Shown here: positions 34,848 through 42,967 of the stretch, in pieces
Position numbering within the stretch: the first letter of the stretch is position 1
Layout of the letters: each line of letters begins with the position of its first letter
DNA from: Haloarcula marismortui ATCC 43049
GTDB taxonomy: Archaea > Halobacteriota > Halobacteria > Halobacteriales > Haloarculaceae
Length of the DNA stretch: 64,000 nt
Direction: 5' to 3'
Assembly (NCBI RefSeq): GCF_000011085.1
Contig: NC_006396.1
Span: 62,001-126,000, forward strand
The notes under the pieces: model-generated
Database searches by the model: none
What the model was told of the DNA's origin: nothing
What the model saw: only the letters and a program-made list of their open reading frames with translations
Program-made: the position numbers and the translations under genes

Positions 34848-35147
34848 TCAGGCCTGTTCGAGTCTGTACGGCCACCAGTCCGCCTCGCGCAGCGCGCGCC
34901 CAAGCGATTTGTGGAAGTCCGGGAAGTCCTCGAACTCCTCTTGATCGACGTATTCGAAGATGTCCGCCACGCTGACGACCGTCTCGTAATCGATCCGAAC
35001 CGGGTGGTCTCCGTACTGTTCGACGTACTCCTCGGCGGTCAGTGGGAAGTCTTCGTCCTCATCGACTTTCTTCGCCAGCACAGCGTGACCGTACTTGCGC
35101 CGGCCCTCGCTTCCTTCCTCGCCGTCCGGATCGTGTGGCCAATCCAT
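34848..35147 (-). CDS. Small conserved haloarchaeal protein (DUF5785-like)
   Basis: 99 residues from ATG 35147, MDWPHDPDGEEGSEGRRKYGHAVLAKKVDEDEDFPLTAEEYVEQYGDHPVRIDYETVVSVADIFEYVDQEEFEDFPDFHKSLGRALREADWWPYRLEQA. It is soluble and acidic, with no metal or catalytic motif that I recognise. I associate this sequence with a haloarchaea-specific DUF5785 family, from memory and not a search. The function is unknown. Confidence 0.7.
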   Translation of the reverse strand: MDWPHDPDGEEGSEGRRKYGHAVLAKKVDEDEDFPLTAEEYVEQYGDHPVRIDYETVVSVADIFEYVDQEEFEDFPDFHKSLGRALREADWWPYRLEQA

Positions 35148-35192
35148 ACGCGAGTCTCTGGACACTGGCACAAAAAGGGTTTCTCTCCCCGC

Positions 35193-36575
35193 CTACAGTT
35201 CGAAGCCGCTGTCGTTCCGGCTGCCACCCCGTCGGAGGAGCGCGATAACGACACCGAACAGCAGCAACGCACCGAGGAGTCCGCCGATGACCAGCATCGT
35301 GCTGATACCCATGACTGTCGCCGGAAGCGGGCCGAGTCCGCCGTCACCGTCAACCGCGGGTTCAGTCTGGATCGCTGGCTCTGTTCCCGTCGGTTCCGTT
35401 TCTGGTTCAGCGCCGCCGTTTCCGTCGGTCTGGACCTGGCTCTCGGTTACCTGAATCTCGCCGGCGTTGACATCGTTGAACTTGATCTGGAACGTCCCCG
35501 GCGTCGTCACGACCGTCGACAGCGTCACCGTCTGTTCGGTGTCCGCTGGCACAGTCACCGAGGTCTGGTTGACGACCGCATCGTCCACCCGCATCTGTGC
35601 GTCGTAGGGGCCCTCGATACTGCCGTCGTTGGCGACCGTCGCTTCAACGACGACCCGTTGCCCCTCAGGAGCCTGCTCGCTGACGACTGAGGTTCGCGTG
35701 ATGCTGAATGCAGGCTCGATCTTCCCAATCGCATAGGCCGATGCGCCCGCCGTGTCCGCTTCGTATACGACTTGATCAGTCCGCTCCTCAACAACGCTCG
35801 TTTCAGCGGCTTGCCATGACCCGTTCACACGGTGATACACGCGGACCGCCGAAGCATCGATCCCGGCCGACTGGAGGTTCGAGCGGTTCAACACGAACTG
35901 CATCGACGACGGCTGAACCCCTGCTGACGAGCCAACGGTAACCACACCGAACACCGATGCATCGTCGTTATCGGGTACCGCGATGTCTGCGTCCGCGGGG
36001 TCTGTGTACTCGGTTACGTTCTGTGTGAACGACCGCTGGGATGCGTTTACAGTCCATGACTGGACCGTGAACGTCCGGTTCATCGCGCTCGGCATCTCGA
36101 CTTCGTATGGCTTCGTCGTTGGAACCGCGCCGCCACGGACCTCGGTCTGTCGGCTAGTCGCATCCTGTCGTATCGTCATCGCAGTCGCTTTCTTGACCTG
36201 AACGGTACCAGCCGACCGTTTTGGACTTTTGACCGTAATCTGATATGTCCCAGGTGTGTTAAACGTTAGTGCCCGTGTCCGCTTTGCCGATGACCCGGAA
36301 TCGACGGCTACCCGTTCGGTTGCTTTCGTCGTTCCGTTCGCCACGTACTCAACGCTCATCGCACCCTCGGAGCTCCCGGTGTTCTTGACCGTTGCGGTGA
36401 CGTTTACCGATTCACCGGCCAGTATCGTGTTTACCTCTTTCGATGCGCCAGACACGAACAGTCGTGGTGCAGCAGCAGCAGGGTCTGCCGCTGTCGCTGC
36501 AAGGAGGAGAGCAACGACACAGACCGAGAGGAGGCTCGGAAGATGCTGCTCTGGGGACCTCTCTTCACGTACCAT
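35193..36575 (-). CDS. Secreted or surface CARDB-domain protein with C-terminal membrane anchor
   Basis: 460 residues. A Sec-type signal (LLSVCVVALLLAATAADPAAAA, residues 15-36) is followed by two CARDB-like beta-sandwich domains: VSGASKEVNTILAGESVNVTATVKNTGSSEGAMSVEYVANG near the N-terminus and VVSEQAPEGQRVVVEATVANDGSIEGPYDAQMRVDDAVVN near residue 320. The region between (PSSMQFVLNRSNLQSAGIDASAVRVYHRVNGSWQ) resembles PGF-pre-PGF spacers of archaeal surface proteins. After a Thr/Glu/Pro-rich linker a transmembrane helix (GISTMLVIGGLLGALLLFGVVIALL) and basic RRGG end the protein. Several N-x-S/T sites fit S-layer-type glycosylation. Likely cell-surface; ligand unknown. Confidence 0.8.
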   Translation of the reverse strand: MVREERSPEQHLPSLLSVCVVALLLAATAADPAAAAPRLFVSGASKEVNTILAGESVNVTATVKNTGSSEGAMSVEYVANGTTKATERVAVDSGSSAKRTRALTFNTPGTYQITVKSPKRSAGTVQVKKATAMTIRQDATSRQTEVRGGAVPTTKPYEVEMPSAMNRTFTVQSWTVNASQRSFTQNVTEYTDPADADIAVPDNDDASVFGVVTVGSSAGVQPSSMQFVLNRSNLQSAGIDASAVRVYHRVNGSWQAAETSVVEERTDQVVYEADTAGASAYAIGKIEPAFSITRTSVVSEQAPEGQRVVVEATVANDGSIEGPYDAQMRVDDAVVNQTSVTVPADTEQTVTLSTVVTTPGTFQIKFNDVNAGEIQVTESQVQTDGNGGAEPETEPTGTEPAIQTEPAVDGDGGLGPLPATVMGISTMLVIGGLLGALLLFGVVIALLRRGGSRNDSGFEL

Positions 36576-36953
36576 TACTCAAATATAATCCAGACCACCG
36601 ACATAGAACCGCCCGATTGCCTCGATCCGGTAAACTGTCCTTACGAATCGGAAGGCAGCGAATTCTGTCAGCCTCGCGGTGGCGTCTGTCACCCACGTAG
36701 TCTGTTGCTACTGGTCTCGATGTCATTCAGAGCAAGATGTCACACGTGCTGCGTTCATGCGCTGGGACTTGCAGGGTTCAACTCGCCAGTGTGTACCGAC
36801 GGCTCCTCGCGTATTCGCTCGGAGCAATACGGTGGGACTGGGATTTGAACCGAGCCGAGACGGTCCTGCTCACGCTGTTGCGCGGGCTGCGACTCGTCGG
36901 CTTCAAATCCCAGCTGGCGTACTTGCCACTCACGGTTTGTTCGTGGCAAAATA
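36576..36953. other. 378-bp gene-free interval with tRNA-derived repeat
   Basis: No convincing gene lies between the surface protein and tRNA-Ser. The part 36580-36600 is AT-rich and is probably the promoter of the surface protein gene. From 36826 on, the interval carries a partial copy of the tRNA-Ser 3' end (see the repeat entry). A short inverted copy of T-arm sequence (CTTCAAATCCCAG, 36901-36913) also occurs. I see nothing interpretable in 36600-36825. Confidence 0.55.
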
Positions 36954-36975
36954 CGGTGGGACTGGGATTTGAACC
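36826..36975 (-). repeat. 26-bp direct repeat of tRNA-Ser 3' end (att-like pair)
   Basis: Positions 36826-36851 and 36950-36975 are identical over 26 bp. The right copy is the last 22 nt of tRNA-Ser (3' T-arm strand, acceptor 3' strand, discriminator) plus four downstream bases. The left copy is an isolated fragment 124 bp further downstream of the tRNA. Integrases of archaeal viruses and plasmids use tRNA 3' ends as attachment cores and leave such copies. No integrase gene remains within the interval, so this would be an empty or collapsed site. Confidence 0.65.
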
Positions 36976-37037
36976 CAGGAATCCGTGAGGATACCTGCTT
37001 TCAAGGCAGGCGCAATAGGCCGCTCTGCCATCCCACC
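36954..37037 (-). tRNA. tRNA-Ser (UGA anticodon)
   Basis: On the minus strand 84 nt fold with acceptor GGUGGGA/UCCCACC and discriminator G, as expected for serine tRNAs. The anticodon stem CCUGC/GCAGG closes loop CUUGAAA (anticodon UGA). A long variable arm (UAUCCUCACGGAUUC region) and T-arm CUGGG-UUCAAAU-CCCAG follow. No intron or encoded CCA. It is followed by a TTTT run, and its 3' end is duplicated at 36826-36851. Confidence 0.93.
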
Positions 37038-37063
37038 GCAGTCAAGCATATTCGGTGGGCCTT

Positions 37064-37816
37064 CTAAGACCTGTCGGTCTCTCTGACCACAGTCGCCGAA
37101 CCCTCATCGTCAATGACACGTATTCCGAGGTCATCGAGGAACGCTGTCGTCCGTACCGGCACGACCCGACCAGCCCGGTTCCGGGCCCGGAGCAGCGGCA
37201 CGATGGTTTCGAGATCTGCTCGCGTTTCGAGGACGGCTGACGGCGGGAGAAAGTCCACGTCGAGGCCGGCATCTCCAGCACGTTCGCCGATAGTTTTGAC
37301 CGTCGGGGTGGCGTAGCTGTCCTCGAAATCTATCGGCTCGCCGAACCCGGCGTAGTAGACGCGGCCGCCCGCAGCGGGGCCAAGAACCACGCCGCTGGAC
37401 CGGAGTTTCATCGCCGCGCTGTCGATGAGTTGTCGGTTCAACAGTGCCGCTGTCGGTTCGACGGCGGCGACGGTTGCGACGTCTTCCCGGTCAAGGAGGT
37501 GCGTCACTGTGTTCCCGACCCGACCAGCGAACGTCGACCCGACTTGGACCTCGAATCGGGCGTTGCCCGGTGATTCAAGCGCCTCTGTCACTGGCTCCCG
37601 AACCGCGGTCTCGGGGTCGACACCGTCTGGCACCTGTTCCGAAGGTCGATAGTTCACTAACAACTCGGCACCGCTGATCTCCACCGCACGACAGACATCG
37701 AGCAACATGGCTTCGTATAGCTCGGCGGCCTCGGCGTCGTCTACGATGCCGCCCGCCAGATCCTGTAACACGAACCCTTCGACTGGCGGGTCAGCCAGTA
37801 CAGTTACCGTAGTCAT
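37064..37816 (-). CDS. Possible DUF2064-like nucleotidyl/glycosyltransferase-fold protein
   Basis: 250 residues from ATG 37816. It reads as a Rossmann-like alpha/beta protein: VTVLADPPVEGFVLQDLAGG at the start, AELYEAMLLDVCRAVEISGAELLVNYRP, and MKLRSSGVVLGPAAGGRVYYAGFGEPIDF in the middle. This order resembles DUF2064 (glycosyltransferase-A-like, related to CofC/MobA), where a GP...G.YY.GF region binds the sugar nucleotide, but I am not certain of the assignment. The usual DxD metal motif is not clear. Transcription runs toward tRNA-Ser. Confidence 0.55.
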   Translation of the reverse strand: MTTVTVLADPPVEGFVLQDLAGGIVDDAEAAELYEAMLLDVCRAVEISGAELLVNYRPSEQVPDGVDPETAVREPVTEALESPGNARFEVQVGSTFAGRVGNTVTHLLDREDVATVAAVEPTAALLNRQLIDSAAMKLRSSGVVLGPAAGGRVYYAGFGEPIDFEDSYATPTVKTIGERAGDAGLDVDFLPPSAVLETRADLETIVPLLRARNRAGRVVPVRTTAFLDDLGIRVIDDEGSATVVRETDRS

Positions 37817-37916
37817 ACTGTCTTCTCGGCCCGACTGTGATTAGTCGCTTGTGTTCCGGTGTAGCCACGGAACAATTATAAGATGTGAGGAATACTTGAT
37901 AACTAATAGAAACTAT

Positions 37917-38459
37917 ATGGAGCAACCCCAGACCTACAGATGTGATGGATGTGGGTCGGAGTATCGGGTGCTTGGAGAGCCGCAACCGAAGGTCGTGTGC
38001 CGCGACTGCGACCGCGAAGCCACGTTATCCGGGACGGCGGCGGCACAGCGGGCGTACCGTCTCGGCTACACACGGTACCGTGAGGCGCGCCGCCAGCTAT
38101 CGGATGCGCTGGCGACCGTCGAAGACGGGGAGCTGGCGCTCGCTCGCGGTGGGTTCGACAGTGCCGCGTCGGATTTCGAGGACAGCGTCGAGGAGTTCAC
38201 GACGGCTGTTCGCGAAGCGAACGACGACGTGCTGACCGAGTGGTCGGAACGAGCACGCAAGAAAGCGACCTGCCTCTGGCAAGCCGCCGAATGGCTCAGC
38301 GGCATGACCTACGCCAGCGAACAGGGTGAGTCGACACAGGCGAGCCAGTACCGCCACGACGCCGAGAACCGTCTACAGGCAGCAACGGAGTACGGGACAG
38401 TGTCGAGCCCGAAAGAGTTACTTCAGGCTGCTGCGACCGAAGTCCAGTCTGACACCTGA
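37917..38459 (+). CDS. Zinc-ribbon protein with helical repeat-like domain
   Basis: 180 residues from ATG 37917; an upstream in-frame start (37851) lies in the promoter region, which has an AATTATAAG box at 37873-37881. The N-terminus YRCDGCGSEYRVLGEPQPKVVCRDCDREATL is a CxxC...CxxC zinc ribbon. The rest (50-180) is helical, rich in Arg/Glu/Ala, with tetratricopeptide-like spacing (YRLGYTRYREARRQLSDALATVEDGELALARGGFDSAASDFEDSVEEF). It may be an adaptor or RNA-binding protein. No specific family recognised. The stop directly abuts the opposite-strand gene. Confidence 0.72.
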   Translation: MEQPQTYRCDGCGSEYRVLGEPQPKVVCRDCDREATLSGTAAAQRAYRLGYTRYREARRQLSDALATVEDGELALARGGFDSAASDFEDSVEEFTTAVREANDDVLTEWSERARKKATCLWQAAEWLSGMTYASEQGESTQASQYRHDAENRLQAATEYGTVSSPKELLQAAATEVQSDT

Positions 38460-39086
38460 CTACCGGCCGCGTCGGCCCTTTGTTTGCCGATAGTCCTGTC
38501 CAAGCGTCTCGCTGAAGTGTTCCAGAAACGCCGTCCGCTGTTCGTCGGTCTGTTCGCTTGGCGGAATCATTGGGAGGATCTCGAACCCGCGGCCGCGGAT
38601 CGTCGTCGCGTGGCGGTCCTCAATGTCGAGTTCGTCCTCGCTCATCGTCGTGTACTCGAAGGCCAATTCTTCGAGCGGCCGTTGTCCGACCGGCAGTAGG
38701 ATCTCGGGGTTGATCATCCGTATCTCGCTGTTGAGATACGGCTCGCAGTTGACGACTTCCTCGTCGGTCGCCTCCCTGTCGGGATGGCGACAACGGGTGA
38801 CGTACGTCAGGAAGGTGTTCTGTAGCTGCGGCCTGTCGGCGTCCGGGTCCGAACACATATCGACCGCGGCGAGGATGTCGAGCAGTTCGCGCTCGTTCTC
38901 GCCGGTAAAGGGGAGACCGGACTCGTCAGCGCCGACTGCGGGCGAATCGCCGAGAACGATGAACTCGGCCCCTACGTCACCGTAGCCGTGGACGACGTTC
39001 TCGCGCGTCTCACACAGCGCGGGACAGTTCTGACACTCCTCGTCCATCCCGAACGGGTTCGACTTGGACTCCTGTTGTGCGTCCAT
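38460..39086 (-). CDS. Uracil-DNA glycosylase superfamily protein (Fe-S type)
   Basis: 208 residues from ATG 39086; a very long upstream extension is the antisense of aroC and is rejected. Four Cys in the pattern of Fe-S family 4/5 glycosylases occur in ECQNCPALCETRENVV and VTRCRHPDREATDEEVVNCEPYL. The first active-site motif FIVLGDSPAVGADESGLPFTGENE is present. The second motif, usually H-P-S, is replaced by MIPPSEQT, so base-excision activity may differ. The superfamily removes uracil from DNA. It begins one base after the aroC stop, so the two are co-transcribed. Confidence 0.8.
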   Translation of the reverse strand: MDAQQESKSNPFGMDEECQNCPALCETRENVVHGYGDVGAEFIVLGDSPAVGADESGLPFTGENERELLDILAAVDMCSDPDADRPQLQNTFLTYVTRCRHPDREATDEEVVNCEPYLNSEIRMINPEILLPVGQRPLEELAFEYTTMSEDELDIEDRHATTIRGRGFEILPMIPPSEQTDEQRTAFLEHFSETLGQDYRQTKGRRGR

Positions 39087-39087
39087 G

Positions 39088-40287
39088 TTAGTCGTCGTCG
39101 ATAGTTTTTGCGTGGGTGTCCGCGTCCTCTGGGTCGTTCTGCGGGCTGGACGGGTGGTAGTCGGTGTCGTACTCGCCTGGCCGACCGTCGAGTCGGTCGG
39201 GATTGATGCGGCCGCCAAGGAGCATGAAGTCAAGGACCGTACAGGCGAGCATAGCCTCGACGACCGGGACCGCCCGCGGCGGCAGGACCGGGTCGTGGCG
39301 GCCGGTAACGGTAATTTCCTTGCCTTCGCCGGTCTCCCAGTCGACAGTCTCCTGCGTCTTTGGAATCGACACCGGCGCGTGCCATGACACTTCGCCGTAG
39401 ATGGGCTGGCCGGTCGTGATGCCGCCCTGAATCCCGCCGTGGTCGTTGCCGACAGGCGTGGGGTGACCGTCTTCGTCGAACTCCCAGTTCTCGGTGTACT
39501 CACTGCCCTTGGTCGTCCGGGCCTCGCGGCCGATGCCGTACTCGAAGTCGTTGACCGCCGGAATGGAGTACATCGCCTGGCCGAGCCGGGACGGGAAGCT
39601 ATCGAACCGGGGTGCGCCGAGGCCGGACGGGACGCCGCGACACTCGAAGTAAATCGCGCCGCCGATGGAGTCGCCCTCCTTCTGGTGCTGGTCGGCCACG
39701 TCGCGCATCTCCTCGGCGGCCTCGGGGTCAGCACAGCGAACCTCGTTTTCCTCGCTGTGTTCGAGCATATCCTCGAAGGTGACCGGCCCAGCCTCGACGT
39801 CGCCGATCTGGCACACGTGGGCCTTGATCTGGACATCGTAGTCGGACTGTTCGAGGACCTGCTTGGCGACGCCGCCAGCAGCGACCCAGTTGACGGTCTC
39901 GCGGGCAGAGGAGCGACCGCCGCCGCCCCAGTTCCGGGTCCCGAACTTCGCGGAGTAGGTGTAGTCACCATGAGACGGCCGCGGGGCCGTGATGAAGGGC
40001 TCGTACTTGCCCGAGCGGGCGTCCTTGTTCTGGATGACCATCCCGATAGGCGTCCCCGTCGTGTAGCCGTCCTGAATCCCGGAGTTGATCGTCACCTTAT
40101 CGGGTTCGCCCCGGGAGGTGGTGATCATCGACTGGCCGGGCTTGCGCCGGTCGAGGTCTTTCTGTATCTCTTCCTCTGAGAGTTCGACGCCCGCCGGAAC
40201 GCCGGAGACGGTACAGCCCATCGCCTCCCCGTGAGACTCGCCATAGGTCGTCATGCGGAACAGACGACCGAACTCGTTGCCGTTCAT
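39088..40287 (-). CDS. aroC: Chorismate synthase
   Basis: 399 residues, MNGNEFGRLFRMTTYGESHGEAMGCTVSGVPAGVELSEEEIQKDLDRRKPGQS at the N-terminus, GRSSARETVNWVAAGGVAKQVL in the middle and FDSFPSRLGQAMYSIPAVNDFEYG with NDHGGIQGGITTGQPI. These are the chorismate synthase signatures, with the conserved His and Arg residues of the FMN site. It converts EPSP to chorismate, the last shikimate-pathway step. The C-terminal ~45 residues are acidic and variable. aroA, the preceding enzyme of the pathway, lies 0.5 kb away on the same strand, separated by a small regulator gene. Confidence 0.96.
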   Translation of the reverse strand: MNGNEFGRLFRMTTYGESHGEAMGCTVSGVPAGVELSEEEIQKDLDRRKPGQSMITTSRGEPDKVTINSGIQDGYTTGTPIGMVIQNKDARSGKYEPFITAPRPSHGDYTYSAKFGTRNWGGGGRSSARETVNWVAAGGVAKQVLEQSDYDVQIKAHVCQIGDVEAGPVTFEDMLEHSEENEVRCADPEAAEEMRDVADQHQKEGDSIGGAIYFECRGVPSGLGAPRFDSFPSRLGQAMYSIPAVNDFEYGIGREARTTKGSEYTENWEFDEDGHPTPVGNDHGGIQGGITTGQPIYGEVSWHAPVSIPKTQETVDWETGEGKEITVTGRHDPVLPPRAVPVVEAMLACTVLDFMLLGGRINPDRLDGRPGEYDTDYHPSSPQNDPEDADTHAKTIDDD

Positions 40288-40335
40288 TACAGTGGTGTCG
40301 GGGTTGCGGGCATTTGAACCTTGTAGATGCGCCCG

Positions 40336-40731
40336 TCAGTCGTCGAGCCACCTGACCCGGTCGAGGAACTGCACCGTCTTCGCCCCCTTGACCTGTTTCT
40401 CGAAAACCGCATCGAACACCTCATCTGTGTCGTCAGGCCGGGGCTCCCAGGTGTACCGTACCAGCGTTACGTCCGGATACTTCGTGTTGACCGCACGGGC
40501 GAAGTTGCCCTCTGACGAGGCAGTGCGCCGGCGTCCGACCACCACGCAGTTGAACTCGCGGTCGGCCAGCACTGTCATCGCCCGGTCGGTGTTTGGTGTC
40601 GTTACTAGTTCGACTGCCTCGCGCTCGTCGGCAATATCGGCCTGCAAATCAAGCAACAACTGGTCGTCATCGACGTAGAGGACTGTCGTAGGGTCCGCAG
40701 TAGACTGTTCGGAAGCGCTCGTTTGATTCAC
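40336..40731 (-). CDS. Degenerate receiver-domain protein
   Basis: 131 residues from a GTG at 40731. The fold is receiver-like: TTVLYVDDDQLLLDLQADIADEREAVELVTTPNTDRAMTVLADREFNCVVVGRRRTASSEG. The acidic pocket DDD (around residue 21-23) is intact, but the phospho-acceptor Asp expected after CVVV is Gly, so phosphorylation is unlikely. It ends with a helical tail (FEKQVKGAKTVQFLDRVRWLDD). It sits between aroC and aroA on the same strand. A perfect 20-bp palindrome overlaps its start codon, pointing to self- or cross-regulation. Confidence 0.75.
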   Translation of the reverse strand: MNQTSASEQSTADPTTVLYVDDDQLLLDLQADIADEREAVELVTTPNTDRAMTVLADREFNCVVVGRRRTASSEGNFARAVNTKYPDVTLVRYTWEPRPDDTDEVFDAVFEKQVKGAKTVQFLDRVRWLDD

Positions 40732-40746
40732 AACGTGTGTTGTGAA
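40727..40746. promoter_or_regulatory. Perfect 8-4-8 palindrome over a start codon (operator candidate)
   Basis: TTCACAAC-GTGT-GTTGTGAA (40727-40746) is a perfect inverted repeat with a four-base spacer. The GTG start of the degenerate receiver gene (40729-40731 on the minus strand) lies in one arm. A TATA-like CTTTTAC on the minus strand at about 40759-40766 is correctly spaced for transcription to start within the palindrome. A bound dimer would block both initiation and elongation. Confidence 0.6.
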
Positions 40747-40833
40747 TGTTCTTCGTCGCGTAAAAGCGCACTTATCTATCAGATACGTAATACTCTTTCA
40801 TTGCAAAAACCGACCTGCTGGTGACCCGATACC

Positions 40834-42123
40834 CTATTGCTCGACAGCAGCGCCAAGCGAGTCGAGCACGTCGAAGAAGTCAGGGAAGGACACGTCAACG
40901 TGTTCTGCGCCGGTCACCGTCGTTTCGCCGTCGGCGACGAGGCCGGCGACGGCCAGCGACATGATGATGCGGTGGTCCGCACGGCCTTCCACGGTTGTGC
41001 CGACGAGGTCGCTGTCAGCGCCGTAAACGAACAGTTCGTCCTGGTGTTCTTCGACCTCCGCGCCCATCTTCGTGAGTTCCTCGGCCATCGCGCTCACGCG
41101 GTCAGTCTCCTTGTACCGGACGTGCTCGGCGTCGGTAATCCGGGTGACGCCGTCGGCAGCGGCCCCAAGCGTCGCGATGGTCGGCAGGAGGTCCGGCGTG
41201 TCTTCGACGCCGACCTCGATGCCAGTCAGCTCGGACTGTGAAACGGTGATTTCGCCGTGTTCCTCGTCCCAGTCGAGGTCGGCCCCCATCCGGTCGAGGA
41301 TGTCAACGATGGCGGCGTCACCTTGCGCGCTCGGGAACGCCGACGTGACCTGCAGGCCGTCCTCGGCGGCGAGCGCGCCGGCCGCGAGCAGGTAGCTCAT
41401 CGACGAGAAGTCCCCGGGGACGTTGTAGTCGCCGCCGTCGGGGACGTAGGTCTGGCCGCCGTCGACGGTGAAGCCAGCGTCGGTCTTCTCGGCGTCGACG
41501 CCGAACGCGTCCAGCACCTCCAGCGTGATGTCGACGTACGGTGACGACTTCAGCTCGGTCGTCAGGTCGATGTCGATGCCGTCCGGTGAGACGGCTCCGG
41601 CCATCAACAGCGCAGTGATGTACTGTGAGGACACGTCGCCGGGGATTTCGACTGCCCCGCCGTCGATGCCGCCGCCGACGACCAGCGGGGCCTGCCCGTT
41701 GTGGCGGGTCGACTCGGCGTCGCCATTCAGCTGTCCGATAGCATCGAGTAGCGGCCCCTGCGGGCGCGACCGGAGAGACTCGTCACCAGTCAGCACCGCG
41801 AGGTCGTCCTGCAGCGCGGCCGTGGCGGTGACCAGTCGCATCGTCGTCCCGCTGTTGGCACAGTCGATCACGTCGTCCGGCGTCTCCGGCCGGCCGTCGA
41901 AGCCCGTCACTTCGACCGTCGACTCGTCCTCAGCCAGCGAAACACTGCCGCCGTATGCTTCGACGGCTCGCATTGTGGCCTTCGTGTCTGCGCTCACGAG
42001 CGGGTCGTGGACCACTGCGCCGTCCGCGTAGCCCGCGGCCAGCACCGCCCGGTGGGTGTAACTCTTCGACGGCGGTGCCTGTGCCGTCCCCTCGACCGTC
42101 GACTCGGCAATCGTGATGTCCAT
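40834..42123 (-). CDS. aroA: 3-phosphoshikimate 1-carboxyvinyltransferase (EPSP synthase)
   Basis: 429 residues from ATG 42123 ([35 protein letters not shown]). The first phosphoshikimate-binding loop [20 protein letters not shown] with the catalytic region, [27 protein letters not shown], and the C-terminal [19 protein letters not shown] and [14 protein letters not shown] motifs are all there. It joins phosphoenolpyruvate to shikimate 3-phosphate. It has its own upstream region and runs in the same direction as aroC. The start at 42123 is chosen because upstream residues do not match the family. Confidence 0.96.
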   Translation of the reverse strand: MDITIAESTVEGTAQAPPSKSYTHRAVLAAGYADGAVVHDPLVSADTKATMRAVEAYGGSVSLAEDESTVEVTGFDGRPETPDDVIDCANSGTTMRLVTATAALQDDLAVLTGDESLRSRPQGPLLDAIGQLNGDAESTRHNGQAPLVVGGGIDGGAVEIPGDVSSQYITALLMAGAVSPDGIDIDLTTELKSSPYVDITLEVLDAFGVDAEKTDAGFTVDGGQTYVPDGGDYNVPGDFSSMSYLLAAGALAAEDGLQVTSAFPSAQGDAAIVDILDRMGADLDWDEEHGEITVSQSELTGIEVGVEDTPDLLPTIATLGAAADGVTRITDAEHVRYKETDRVSAMAEELTKMGAEVEEHQDELFVYGADSDLVGTTVEGRADHRIIMSLAVAGLVADGETTVTGAEHVDVSFPDFFDVLDSLGAAVEQ

Positions 42124-42217
42124 GCCCGGTCGGTAGCGGGCGTTCGACAAGAGACTACCGCTCCCACCCCACTGCGGTGAGAGCAACGACCTTGTGGCTG
42201 GCAGCGGTACCACCGCT

Positions 42218-42922
42218 ATGGTCCCAGCGATGGACAGCGCGACCGCTGTCGTCACGGGTGCGAGTAGAGGTATCGGCGAGCAGATAGCTCACGCGGTAGC
42301 GGGTGCAGGCGCACATACGGTCATCTGTGCCCGCGACGCCGAGGCGCTTGAGCGGGTCGAAGCTGATATCCGGGACGCTGGTGGCTCCGTGACCGCGATT
42401 CGCACGGACGTACGTGATGAGTACGACGTTGAACGGCTGGTCGAAACTGCCATGCGGGAAGGAGGCGCAATACAGTACGTTGTCGCCAACGCCGGCGTCT
42501 ACCACGGCACCGCCGGCGAGACGCCGCTCACCGAGGAATCCTACACTGCCTTCGACGACCATATCCGGACGAACGCCCGCGGCGTGTTCTCGACGATCCG
42601 GGAAGCCGTTCCGCACCTCGGCCCGGATGCCCGAATCGTCGTCCCGACGGGTGTCGTCGCCCGCGAGGGAATGCCCGGCTACGGCTCCTACGCGGTTTCG
42701 AAAGCTGCCGCAGAGGCTATTGCTCGCGGATTCGCGGCCGACCTCGATACGCCGGTCGGCGCAGTCGACCCCGGACAGGTCGCGACGGACCTCTCCGGTG
42801 ACGGCGGGCGCGACCCAGTGTCAGTCGCCGAAATGGTTCTCTGGGCGCTCCGCGATGCAGACCCGTCAGCGCTGGACGGCGGTGTCCTTGACTGGGGCGA
42901 CTATCGGTCGGCGACCCGGTAA
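42218..42922 (+). CDS. Short-chain dehydrogenase/reductase
   Basis: About 234 residues from ATG 42218 (an ATG at 42230 is equally plausible and a GTG at 42194 is possible). Cofactor motif [22 protein letters not shown], the NAG motif [10 protein letters not shown], and catalytic Ser/Thr-Tyr-Lys in [27 protein letters not shown] define a classical SDR. Thr or Val replaces the usual Ser before the Tyr, which is common in the family. It probably uses NADP, given the ARD pocket; substrate unknown. It is divergent from aroA. Confidence 0.88.
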   Translation: MVPAMDSATAVVTGASRGIGEQIAHAVAGAGAHTVICARDAEALERVEADIRDAGGSVTAIRTDVRDEYDVERLVETAMREGGAIQYVVANAGVYHGTAGETPLTEESYTAFDDHIRTNARGVFSTIREAVPHLGPDARIVVPTGVVAREGMPGYGSYAVSKAAAEAIARGFAADLDTPVGAVDPGQVATDLSGDGGRDPVSVAEMVLWALRDADPSALDGGVLDWGDYRSATR

Positions 42923-42967
42923 CCGCCATCGATGGGTTTATTGGTAACAGGCCGGTGAATGTAGATA

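Noticed and set aside
39087-39971. Long N-terminal extension of the glycosylase-like protein
   Set aside because: It is the antisense shadow of chorismate synthase, Arg/Ser/Thr/Pro-rich without any domain.
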